Origin: Isoetes taiwanensis
Taxonomy: Eukaryota > Streptophyta > Lycopodiopsida > Isoetales > Isoetaceae
DNA length: 64,000 bases
NCBI GenBank assembly: GCA_021234155.1
Contig: JAJEKV010000002.1
Coordinates: 4,599,795 to 4,663,794 of the forward strand
Direction: 5' to 3'
Shown here piece after piece: positions 13,053 to 24,340 of the stretch. The position numbers and the translations under genes are program-made. Within the stretch, counting starts at the first letter, position 1. The number at the start of each line of letters is the position of its first letter. The notes beneath the pieces were generated by a model. It had not been told where the DNA came from. It did not search any database and was given only the letters and a program-made list of their open reading frames with translations.

Positions 13053-14556
13053 TCTCTGCTCTGTTTTATGCTTCTACCTCCTTCTCCATCCTTTTAAACG
13101 ACCAAGGTCTGCTCACAGGTGCTTCCTGCATATCTTCTTGGTCTTGAAAGGAGCTTTCACCAGAAAAGCGTCTTATGTTGTCAACAGTCCATTATGGTCT
13201 ATGTAGCAGAAAACTAAAAACAAACTCGTATTCTTAGAAAGATATTCAGCACTCAGATTTCCACCACACAGTAGTGGTCTTTGGGTCCCTCGCTTTTGTC
13301 AAACATGAATGGCGAATTGACTAAACTGGCCTATTTTTATTTGAACCAAGAAATTACCATCATGCGAGACTTTAATCTTCCTATACCATTCGTTCTTGAG
13401 AATTCCGTTCGTACATTGTTCCACAGAGATGCTTGGAGGGACAACAACTCTACAAAGTCCGGATGTACTTATGAGGGTGATGAACTACTGCATATGATAA
13501 TAATCTCTATAAAGCTGTTGCCTTGCCTTCTACACAAAGGTAGGTTCATTATTGATTACTCTCAGAACAAGCTCATCATGTTGTATACTTTCCATTTGAT
13601 GCTGATGTATTTTTTGCGCAAACAACTTACATTTTTCTCCTGAGGTTCCACTTGATGAAGTTGAGGTTGCCATATTCTATTCTTGGTTGCCATATTTTTT
13701 CTCACTTTGCTCCTAAGATTCAACTTGGTGGAATTGAGATTGCCAGATTCTACTCTTGGGCAAACATGAACTTAGAGTCGTCCCATTAGTTTGTTGTTAT
13801 AGCAAAATAATGTACACAACAACCAAGACTCCACAACCCACCTTGTTTTATGTGGTCCTAAAAATTCCACTTGATTCCTTTTAATTGCCTCTAATTGTCC
13901 AATAGCTTGGTGGTCTTGGTCACAATTTCCATATGGATACAATTTCATTATAGTTCGATGATGGCTGCTTGATAACGATGGTTTGCACAAACAGGCAACC
14001 CAATAAAAATGACCAGAGTTAAAGGTCAAACTCAAAACAACATATTTGGCCGACTGCCATAGCCTTAGAAAGTCCTTTTTTCCTTTCTTATGGTGTATAT
14101 CTTTTGGCTAAATAAAGGGAAAGAAGGAGAGACTAATATATTGCCTTCAATCTGTTCCTATTTAGCCAAGGAGGGTGGTCCAAGTGAGCAACATGCTAGA
14201 AAACCTGTAAATGGAAATAAGGTTGAAACAAAATAGTTGATTCAAAACTTAAAGGAGATTGCCATAAAAAGTGATTATCCAGCTATTTAATTGGGAAACA
14301 TTCTAGAGTTCCACACTTATAGCTGCATCTAATCGATTCAAGAATCAGCATTTCTCTACCAAGGACCGTTGCTACATGAGTGAGGTGTGATTTCAATTCA
14401 AGCAAACATCTAACCAAGAACACAATGTACTCCACTAGCTAATTGGCTTTTGCTTTTTTCTAATTTTTTTTTCCCAGTAGGCTGTATATTCAGATGCCCT
14501 TGACTGTGCATTTGCTTGTATAGTAAAATGAAGGGAGGTAGACTTTCAAATATCAT
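13053..14556. other. Gene-poor region upstream of the dirigent gene
   Basis: The first few hundred bases should hold the dirigent promoter; a TTTAAA-type AT box lies about 40 bases upstream of the ATG on the minus strand, but it is weak evidence. A plus-strand frame at 13281-13643 (120 aa) resembles no family I know. The rest is non-coding to my reading. Confidence 0.35.
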
Positions 14557-14692
14557 CATCAGCAGGTAAACTTTCATATAACTTCATCAGCACTAATCTG
14601 CCTTTAGCCTCTGCTCTACCGTCTCATCAGCAGGTAAACTTTCATATAACTTCATCAGCACTAATCTGCCTTTAGTCTCTGCTCTTCCATCT
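14557..14692 (+). repeat. Two tandem 68-bp units
   Basis: Units at 14557-14624 and 14625-14692 are nearly identical, both starting CATCAGCAGGTAAACT. A degenerate 28-bp piece of the same motif precedes them at about 14535, so the array may have grown from a smaller repeat. Confidence 0.85.
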
Positions 14693-14718
14693 CAAGCTTG
14701 TACATTTCCCGATAGACT

Positions 14719-14922
14719 TTACATAAAGAATAGATGAGCCTGCAACAGTGTTCCAATCAGAGCTGAATCAACATACTCAGCCCCAACAGTAACTCTAACA
14801 ACTCGATAAACAGGTGTGCAGTTAGACATACCAGTAGAAGAGACATGCACCAAGTGCCAATAAAAAGTTCCGCTGAGATTTGAAAGTCTAATACAGCAAA
14901 GGATGTTGTTAGAAAACTTCAC
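14719..14922 (-). CDS. Exon-like ORF, unrecognised
   Basis: A 67-aa minus-strand frame. On that strand a plausible splice acceptor (TTTCAAATCTCAG) precedes the part reading GTFYWHLVHVSS, so the coding part could be an internal or last exon of about 45 codons ending at the stop near 14719. It lies 1.4 kb downstream of the BAP31-like first exon on the same strand, but its residues do not match what I would expect for the next BAP31 exon. No family recognised. Confidence 0.25.
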   Translation of the reverse strand: MKFSNNILCCIRLSNLSGTFYWHLVHVSSTGMSNCTPVYRVVRVTVGAEYVDSALIGTLLQAHLFFM

Positions 14923-16338
14923 AAGAAAATATATATTTCTAGATCAAGTATATCACATCTAGTTGCACAGGTTAAGGTGATGGAACATACAATTCTTTCA
15001 GAACGAACTCGTTCAAGTAACGTGCAACTCTCTGACTGGCACTGTAGCCGGTGTTCAAACTTCAAATATAAATCTGAAACAATTTAAATAAAGCATGTAA
15101 GCTGAAATGTGCTGCGCAAGTTGGTAGCAGACTTTGAAAAGTCCTCATAAACAAGTAGTACAATTCACTTTATTTGTGGACAATCCAAGAGCATTAAATG
15201 GATATTTCCCAAATTCATACATCACTAAGGGCTCATCCATCTCAAAATTGAATCTTTGCTCATTTCCCTTGCTCCACCCTTAACTAGGGTAAGAAGTATC
15301 TGCACTGTTGATAGGTTAACTAAGAATAATGCCTTTGCAAATACTGTACTGCCATCCACAGAATACAACCATTATGGATTGAGGAAGCATGCAAAATAAA
15401 GAGCAAAACTAAAATAAATTATTATCCAAAAGTAGTTTTCGCTCAAACCTGTCTGCTGCCTTAAAATGAACTTGTAGATATCTGCTTTATCTAGCCCATC
15501 CTAGTGGTTATCTTTACCAATGTATTTAAAAGAAAAGGAATTCCTATCATTAAAATGTCAATGTGAAACGTTTTCTGCCTCAGCTCATTTTTTTTCCCTG
15601 ATATTGGAAAAGACTTTATAGCATACTTTCTCACAATTTGTTTAGCAGGACTTTTTCCAGTTTCCCTATGAGCTCAAGGTCCCAATCAGTTCTCTCTCAG
15701 TCTTTACAAGTTCTTCAAGTTTGCAGTTCTTTGAAGATATTGATGCAGGAGCTTTCTGTAATGTTCTATTCATGATCCATCACCACTCTGTAGTGTGTGC
15801 ATTCTAACCAGAGCCTAAGCTTTGAGCTGGTTTGTTATGTTGGGAATGAAAGCTATAGATATAGCTCCTTGAACATCCTAAGAGGACCCCGCTTCTCATG
15901 ATAGGAATAAATGGTCATATATACAACGTGTAGCTAATCTAAATTTTGTAGCAAAAGCATCGGAATATAGTTTGACATTAAAAGAAGATGGAGGCTCCTC
16001 TAGGTTCTGGACCTAGAGGTTTTTTGAAGCGCAAATACATCTCTTTCTGACTAAGTGTGGCAGCAGCAAGCTTGAAACAACCATCATTTTTGCCCCTCCA
16101 AATTCGTCGTCTTTTATGGCAGATCCTTTGAAAGAAAAAGTCCTTAGACAACAGCTAAGAGCATTGACATGTCTACAGTTTATATTATGTATAGAATCAT
16201 GTAAAACATACGAAGTCCGAGCATCATCGTCGCAAATGTAATGCGAATTTAGGAGTTTTTGTTTCAACGAAGCCTAGATATCTTGACTTTAAGTTAAAAC
16301 TAAAGACAAAAAGCACACAAGAAAAGAAGAGAACTAAC
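14923..16338. other. Probable intron or intergenic DNA downstream of the BAP31-like exon
   Basis: Minus-strand intron 1 of the BAP31-like gene begins at 16338. No downstream BAP31 exon (the WK.EHR...RDRYEKS region) is visible here, so intron 1 either runs beyond this stretch or the gene copy is truncated. Confidence 0.4.
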
Positions 16339-16510
16339 CAATTGTCTGGAACAAGGAGAAGGGTATGATTGCTGCCAAGGGCTGCAAAGCTCTAGAGATC
16401 ATGGAAACAAGGCGGGTCTGAAGAACACGAGGCATGGGCAGGCATAGAAGGAGAAGCACTGCCATTTCCAAACCACAGACTGCCGTAAGAATGGTCCATT
16501 GCAAGGCCAT
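16339..16510 (-). CDS. BAP31-like ER membrane protein, first coding exon only
   Basis: The exon encodes 57 residues plus one base, beginning MALQWTILTAVCGLEMAVLL and ending in PFSLFQTI. This fits the N-terminus of the plant B-cell receptor-associated protein 31-like family: a first transmembrane helix, a P-[AM]-P-[KR]-[VL]-L-type turn, RLVSMISRALQP, then a second hydrophobic helix. Family members are three-helix ER membrane proteins linked to cargo export and quality control. The ATG at 16510 is chosen because family proteins start with MALQW; the open frame extends further 5' only as leader. The exon ends in phase 1 at a good donor (ATTG then GTTAGT, minus strand). A CACGTCA word (ACGT-core, G-box-like) lies about 75 bases upstream at 16581-16587. 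No later exon was found in the window. Confidence 0.75.
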
Positions 16511-18540
16511 TGAGCTCCGCCCACGATCTCCGATCCACTTCGCTGTTTTCTCCCTGCTAAAAGCCCATAGGCATAAGCACCACGTCAGTTCTGCACTGCA
16601 GCCTACGTGCCTGGCTACACTTGGAAGGAAAATAATATTTGTTTGTAGGTGTGACAATAAAAGAGGAAAATTTGTTCTTCAATAACACAACAAAAAGAAC
16701 TAGTCCAAAGCACGTTTGATTACTTTTTAAAGAAATTACATGTTTTGCTAATGTTTTTGCCTCTGTAATTTGTAATATGAAGTTCCCTATATCAATGCCA
16801 TCAAAAGCAGGGCTAATCAAAAGCAGGTCTTCCAAATGCTTGGCAAAAACATAGGAATCTCCTTAAACATCTACTCTCTAGTACAAGGCAACAGCACTTT
16901 GCAATAGATCATCCCGAAATTCCCATCCTCTAACATCCGAAGCAATAAAAAGAACACGATATGTAAGCGCAAAGTCCTCGTGGTGGTGCATAGCGGAGCA
17001 CAAGGATTCTAGAAAAAGTTATTAAAATCTCTAGCAATGGATACTTTGGCTTTCTATCATCAATAACTTTTAGGAGAAATATGTTGCAAGTGCTATGACA
17101 TACATCGGGTTTACTCCCATAGTTTCTCAATAGCAAAGGCCCACCTCCGCCATCCCCCTCAGTTGTATGAGTAAGAATGCCAGTAAATATAATACTGCTT
17201 GCTTCAATGCCTCAACTTTGCATTTGATCCAAGCACTTCACAGCGCCGGCAATTTCATCAAGCTAATAATTGCTCCTCATGATATCATGTTCCTCTGAGG
17301 AGAGCTGTCAAATATGCATCTCAACTATGGTATTCCCCAGGATTTGTAGTCCTCTCAAATATAGCTGCCATGACCTATGGCGTTGATGTTGCAGAAGACT
17401 TACAAATGTGCCTTTGCTTGATTGTATTCTCTCATGCTGCATACGCTTGCTCAAAGCATTGGAGAGCAAGAATGCCTTCATCATAACCTCTCAATCATTG
17501 CACCCCACGCCACGACATCGCCATATCGTAACCTATCATAGATACCAAGTGAATCTTCTAAGCTTTTGCATTTTTGCGTATACCATAATAAGAAAAACTA
17601 ACCCTTTTTTTCCTTATATTGTCAACATCATACTCCATTTATCTTCTATACGAATGCCCACCCCACACCATTGAAAATCATATGTTATAAACATACCGTA
17701 ACGTTCAATTACAAATGTTATGGGTTCCCAATTCCATTCGCCATTTGACTTACTAGGCCAAGAAACATAAGTAAGCGAGCCCATTGACTCAAATGACATA
17801 AAAAGGTGATTAATGCCTATTTTACCCCCTCTTGCGACATCATAATCTTTACTCACCCCTCTTAGATTTGGGCATATGGGGTGCTACCAAGTCGTATCCA
17901 CTCTAAGCAAGAATGTATTGGTACGCTCTAATCTTGCAAATCTTAGTTTCTTAGTTGATGTCAATGAAAAGTGGGATGCTATTGTTGTATGCAAAAATGA
18001 GTTTGATTTTGTGGGAGAAACAACTTTAGAAGTGTTTTTTCATAGCTTGGGATATTTTAGTATTTTTACAGTGGCGTTCTTATTCAGAATAGAATCTCAA
18101 CCAAACAAAATCTTCAATGTCTATTGATGAAATTAACTGGGGAAAGAACTATCCAAGAACAACTGGTACTAACTCAAGGCTTTGATCCCTTTCCATCCAG
18201 TTTAAACTAGCTACTGATTTTAATATGATGAACATCACTTGGTTCAACTTCATCAAGAGATGCTAGGTTGGGCATAAGTTCAGCCTCAAATGTCTTGGAT
18301 GGTAATCTTTCATACATCTTGGAACCAAGCCGCATTAGCTTTGCGGAACTGGCGTCACTAGTACTTTCCACCTCAAATCATTCCACCTTTCTTTGGATAT
18401 ACACAACAATTGCAAGCACTAATGCCGATAAGGGAATGGATATATCTCCTGCTCTTGAATAAAATCCAACCTTGGATTGGCAAAACAGATTCATCGACAA
18501 AATAAGGATTGAATATTGGTGCACGAACGCATCATATGCA
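16511..18540. other. Gene-poor stretch with weak coding echoes
   Basis: A minus-strand frame at 17856-17614 (80 aa; SLTYVSW...NGEWNWEP, then CGVGIR) faintly recalls the lectin/EGF part of S-domain receptor kinases, but stops surround it and I would not call it. A hydrophobic segment near 18380-18460 on the minus strand (LSALVLAIVVYI, then QRK) could be a transmembrane helix. Nothing else is supported. Confidence 0.3.
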
Positions 18541-18729
18541 TGGGGTAGCAAACGCAACAATGTCGACCCTATGTAATAAGTGCGCCTTAGTGGCTTCCCT
18601 CTTATCTCCCAAACCATTCCTCCAATGACTTCATGGGGTAGCAACAACCGCAACAATGTCGACCCTATGTAATAAGTGCGCCTTAGTGGCTTCCCTCTTA
18701 TCTCCCAAACCATTCCTCCAATGACTTGG
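18541..18729 (+). repeat. Two tandem ~94-bp units
   Basis: The block from TGGGGTAGCA to CCAATGACTT (18541-18631) is repeated from about 18634 to 18727, with a 3-base indel (CAAACG versus CAACAACCG). The duplication is in frame on the minus strand, giving the repeated peptide VIGGMVWEIRGKPLRRTYY. Confidence 0.85.
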
Positions 18730-21189
18730 GAAGCGAGAAAAAGATCTGTACTAACCCTCCATACTCTTTCGGTTCTTTCATCCATTCAATATCATGTTTT
18801 TTGCACCTTTCCAATCTACAAATGTGGTTGTCTTAATATGGTCCTTTGCTTGCAAAAACAGAATGAATTAGTAGCACAATGCGAAGCCAATGAAATGTAT
18901 AAGGGCAAAGATCCATAACACTTTCTTATCGGCCCGGCACTCTTCCGGGCTCAAGTGGAAATCTTGTAAACAAACGAATGCTATATTTCACTACTTTTAC
19001 GTGAGTCTAAGGACCAACAAAAATGCTATTAGAGTGAGAAGCTTCACAAAATAGAGAATAACATGGCTCAACTCTCCTTCCTTTATGACATCGGATCTAA
19101 CATCATCATTTCCATCGGATGTGAGCCTAGCAAATAAAGCCCTCTGCACTTAGGTGATTAGAGGAATAGAGTACCCAATCGCCTTTGCTTGCAATCGGGG
19201 ATGAGTGAAATAAATGGCAATCGGTTCGGATTTTTTCTCACATACCACAATTTGGGATATGATACAAAGAATCATAAGACTCAATGTAAATATGCTTAGA
19301 ATTTCTTCTAGATTTTTTCGAGAAACAATCTCCTTTAGTTGTTGGTTGTATAGGATGGGAAATGTCTCCAACTTGATAGCCTTGAAAAAGAAGAGATCGT
19401 CCTCATTCCTTTTGCTGCTGATTTCTAAGGTCACTGTAGGACTAACCATCCATCTTGCATAGGAATGTAGCCACAAATTCGAGCAATGTGGTCTGTGGGA
19501 AAGTTTCACTGGACAACTTTGTATGGTGGGATGCCTTGGGGGAGAAAAAGACCAGTGTGTCCATCTGTCTCCCTTATCAGATCTTCATCATATAAAAGAT
19601 CTTCATCATATCTGTCTCCCTTATAAAAGTTCATGTCCATTTGTCTCCCTTATCAGATCTTCCACATATAAAAGACTTGCTTCAACTTCCACCAAATGTG
19701 ACTTCTCTTTCTTCTTGCTTGTAGTATGAAAAGTGTGCCATGGAATTTCTTGTTTGTTTTTTCTGAGTGGCTTGTAGAATTGACAGTTTCCAGAGTTCCC
19801 TTTAATCTTATTTGTCGTCTTGGATGTTCAAAAATTCTATTCTATTCTATTCAATTGTATTAACAGTGTGTCATGGAATGTAATGTAGTGGGGGATACTT
19901 ACTGATGCCGAAAGAATGGGTTCGGCAATGTGACTCTAGACTTCACTACTATTGCTGCCTCCAAAATGGTTATCGTTGCCAGTAGCTATGCTGTCTCAAG
20001 AATGGCTATGGATGCACGTACATGTGCAAAAGTGGCATTCCTCACTACTGTCGTGAGAAAAATGGGTGTGGTTGCACAAAGATGTGCCCCAGCATAACAA
20101 ATCTCAATATTGCGCCGCCAAATGCTTGAGTGATTGCCACTTGTTTGTACTGACTGTTAGTACATACATCTTTCAACATATAAATAAGAAGCAATATTGT
20201 TGGATTGACAAGCTCTGTTGGCTTGACTTAGCAACATCCGCATTTTATGCATGTTGGTCTAAGTAAATTCGTCATAGACTTCTGGAATTTTTAGTCACAG
20301 ATTTCTGAAATTTTTAGTTTACTTATTAGACTACATCCACAAATTATTAGCTATTCATTTGAAATTGGCTCCTAACTTACTATTACACTGCATATGGCTT
20401 GCAAACGAGAATAACTTCCCATTAAGTGGTCACTGAAGACTCAACAAAGAGCCAAACACTTTTACTTGAAATGGAAGACTGTATGTAGTTAGAATAAGTA
20501 AGGAGAGAGATCATTACCTTCTTGCAACTTGTTGGATCGGACTCAGATTGAGCAAGCAAAAGACTGCCGGGTCTATGTGACCTGATAAACATAAGTCTAC
20601 TGTTTTGAAACACTTGGTGTTGAACTATACACCTGCAACAGTCCTCCTAAGGCACTTATCTGTCTGGTACCTTTTGTAGAACAGACTACAATCAGTCATA
20701 CAAACTTGGTGAACGGCACCAACGCAAACAAAGATACAGATGCACTTCTGTTACATGGCAGACTCGTTTATAAGATCTACCTTTTCTTTGTACATAGCAC
20801 CAAGTATACAGCATGTCAGAAGCAAATAGTAGAATTGAGTTTCTGAAAAGCATCTGACACAAGCAAACCCTTCCCTGTATGCAATATCTTTGTCCTTCAC
20901 GGTCATGAAGTTAACGTAAAACATGTACACTACTCACCGTGGTCAGGAGGAAATTCTAGTTTAGGGCCAGCATCAATAATGCACATCCACATTGATAAAT
21001 GTTGCATAAGGGAAAACCAAGCACCTGCATATGTATCAAGAACCAGGCACTCAGGATACAGAGACTCATGAAATCACAAGATGAAAATGCAATCAAGGCA
21101 GCATATATCAAACTGAAGCATGAACTGAGTATACGGAAAGTTGTGTATGCTTAAAACAAGAGGGTATGCATCGCAAGTTTCACCATGTA
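18730..21189. other. No gene recognised
   Basis: A minus-strand frame at 19509-19150 (119 aa) contains a hydrophobic stretch (LSIFTLSLMILCIISQIVVC) like a signal peptide or membrane helix, with no further recognisable domain. From 19.56 to 19.68 kb there are short repeats of TCTCCCTTAT and CATATAAAAGA words. The rest is featureless. Confidence 0.35.
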
Positions 21190-24100
21190 CTGCTTTGCCT
21201 TAAATACTTGAGACACAACACAACGGGTGATTGTCTAGAATTCTATTACCGCAGCAAAAAACCCAAGGACTTTGAGAAGCTAAGCCGGAGGATGCTTACC
21301 TAGCTGGAAATTGTAGCAGGTTCAAAGATCTCTCACAAATTGGCCCTTTTACATACTAGATATGTCTGCCAGATTGGAAAGCGGCCCATCCTCGTCAGGT
21401 TTAGAACCCAATACCAATAAATTAGAATAAAATAGCTTCACGTAAAATGAGAACAAGTACAATAATATATGTGTCAAGGAAAAGGAAGATTTGCCGGATT
21501 TCTTCAAAGCTTCAGAACTCGCAATATATGTGTCAAGGAAAAGGAAGCAAAGGGAGCGATCTGAAGGGAGCACAACTATTGTTCTTGATCTGAAGGAAAG
21601 GATCTCCCAATGCTTTGTAACAACAAATGCACAACAACCTGTTGTATTTGAAAAGGAAAGGAACAACATAAATCTTCAAGAACTTTTAAAAGATAGCATC
21701 ATTTTTAGAGCACAACACAACGGGTGATTGTCTAGAATTCTATTACGACAAAAACCCAAGGACTTTTGAGAAGCTAAAAAACCCAAGGACTTTGAGTTCA
21801 AAGCTAAGATATGGGAGGATGCTTACCTAAATTGAATGGAAATTGTCGTCCGGTTTAGAACCCAATACCAATAAATTAGAATAAAATAGCTTCACATAAA
21901 ATGAGAACAAGTTCATTGCGGTTCTTCAAAGCGGAACTTCATAATATATGTGTCAAGGGTTCTTTGTAACAACAAATCTCTGTTGTATTTGAAAAGGAAA
22001 GGAACAACATAAATCTTCAAGAACTTTTAAAAAATAGCATCATTTTTAGAGCCCCTTTACATACTAGATATACCCACAAAAACCCAAGGACGCTTGAGGA
22101 TGATTGGAAATTGTAGCGGGTTCAAAGATCCCATCCTCTAGATATCGGATTGGAAAGGTTTAGAACCCAATACCAATAAATTAGAATAAAATAGCTTCAC
22201 GTAAAATGAGAACAAGTCAAGGAAAAGGAAGCAAACTGACCAAGGGAGCACAACGGATTTCTTCAAAGCTTGAAAAGGAAAGGAACTTCACCAATATATG
22301 TGTCAAGGAAAAGGAAGCAAAGGGAGCGATCTGAAGAGAGCACAACTATTGTTTTTGATCTGAAGGAAGGGATCTCCCAACGCTTTGTAACAACAAATGC
22401 ACAACAACCTGTTGTATTTGAAAAGGAAAGGAACAACATAAATCTTCAAGAACTTTTAAAAGATAGCATCATTTTTAGAGCACAACACAACGGGTGATTG
22501 TCTAGAATTCTATTACCGCAGCAAAAAATCCAAGGACTTTGAGAAGCTAAGCCGGAGGATGCTTACCTAGCTGGAAATTGTAGCAGGTTCAAAGATCTCT
22601 CACAAATCGGCCCTTTTACATACTAGATATGTCTGCCAGATTGGAAAACGGCCCATCCTCGTCAGGTTTAGAACCCAATACCAATAAATTAGAATAAAAT
22701 AGCTTCACGTAAAATGAGAACAAGTACTTTGCGGATTTCTTCAAACTTGAACTTCATAATATATGTGTCAAGGAAAAGGAAGCAAAAGGAGCGATCGGAT
22801 TTTCTTCAAAGCTAACAACAAATGAACTTCGGAACAAATATATGTGTCAAGGAAAAGGAAGCAAAGGGGAAGGCAGGAGGATACCTGAAGGGAGCACAAC
22901 TATTGTTCTTGATCTGAAGAACCCAATACCAATAAAAGGGATCTCCCAACGCTTTGTAACAACAAATGCACAACAACCTGTTGTATTTGAAAAGGAAAGG
23001 AACAACATAAATCTTCAAGAACTTTTAAAAGATAGCATCATTTTTAGAGCACAACACAACGGGTGATTGTCTAGAATTCTATTACCGCAGCAAAAAACCC
23101 AAGGACTTTGAGAAGCTAAGCCGGAGGATGCTTACCTAGCTGGAAATTGTAGCAGGTTCAAAGATCTCTCACAAATTGCCCTTTACATACTAGAAATTGA
23201 AAGCGGCCCAAGTTTAGAACCCAATGTTAATAAATTAGAATAAAATAGCTTTCACGTAAAATGAGAACAAGTTCGACTCAGGATTTCTTCAACCTTCGAA
23301 CTTCATAATATATGTGTCAAGGAAAAGGAAGCAAAGGGAGCGATCTGAAGGGAGCACAACTATTGTTCTTGATCTGAAGGAAAGGATCTCCCAATGCTTT
23401 GTAACAACAAATGCACAACAACCTGTTGTATTTGAAAAGGAAAGGAACAACATAAATCTTCAAGAACTTTTAAAAGATAGCATCATTTTTAGAGCACAAC
23501 ACAACGGGTGATTGTCTAGAATTCTATTACCGCAGCAAAAAACCCAAGGACTTTGAGAAATTACCTAGTCGGAAATTGTAGCAGGTTCAAAGATCTCTCA
23601 CAAATCGGCCCTTTTACAATATTAGAATAGATGCTTACCTAAAATGAGAAATTAAGGTTCAAAGATCTCTCACAAATCGGCCCCATCCTCAGGAAGGGAT
23701 TCGGCTTTGTAACCCATTCATCGTTGGTTTAGAACCCAATACCAATAAATTAGAATAAAATAGCATTTTTCACAATGGGTGATTGTAAAATGAGAACAAG
23801 TACCGACTTTGGATTTCTTCAAAGCGAGGTTCAAAGATTTGAACTTTCATAATATATGTGTCAAGGAAAAGGAAGCAAAGGGGGAAGGGAGAACAACTAT
23901 TGTTTTGATCCTGAAGGAAAGGATCTCCCAATGCTTTGTAACAACAAATGCACAACAACTTTGTATTTGAAAAGGAAAGGAACAACATAAATCTTCAAGA
24001 ACTTTTAAAAGATAGCATCATTTTTAGAGCACAACACAACGGGTGATTGTCTAGAATTCTATTACCGCGACAAAAACCAAGGACTTTGAGAAGCTAAGCT

Positions 24101-24340
24101 GGGAGGATGCTTACCTAGCTGGAAATTGTAGCGGAGTTCAAAGATCTCACAAATCGGCCCTTTTACATACTAGATATGTGCGTTGATTGGGCGGCCCATC
24201 CTCGTCAGGTTTAGAACCCAATACCAATAAATTAGAATAAAATAGCTTCACGTAAAATGAGAACAAGTATCTGACTGCCGGATTTCTTCAAAGCTTCAGA
24301 ACTCGCAATATATGTGTCAAGGAAAAGGAAACAAAGGGAG
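21190..24340 (+). repeat. Tandem array of a ~500-bp unit, about six copies
   Basis: Two anchors recur in alternation: CACAACGGGTGATTGTCTAG (near 21215, 21715, 22488, 23055, 23505, 24035) and CCAATACCAATAAATTAG (near 21410, 21862, 22168, 22676, 23733, 24210, plus a degraded copy at 23220 and a chimeric one at 22921). Spacing is about 450-570 bp, except one rearranged interval of about 773 bp. Four copies keep one open plus-strand frame of 65-84 codons (21491-21727, 22270-22497, 22842-23066, 23314-23511) containing STTIVLDLK and NNINLQELLKDSIIFRAQHN. The protein is not recognised, and the opposite strand is also partly open. Several copies contain short misplaced or duplicated pieces (21.74-22.25, 22.73-22.93 and 23.57-23.85 kb). 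Confidence 0.85.

Noticed and set aside
17614-18785. S-domain receptor kinase gene on the minus strand
   Set aside because: Only faint lectin-like words, one hydrophobic segment and a duplicated peptide are present, separated by stops, with no kinase motif. Not enough for a call.
21190-24340. CRISPR-like array
   Set aside because: The repeats are long (about 500 bp) and carry no short repeats with unique spacers; the context is a plant nuclear genome.
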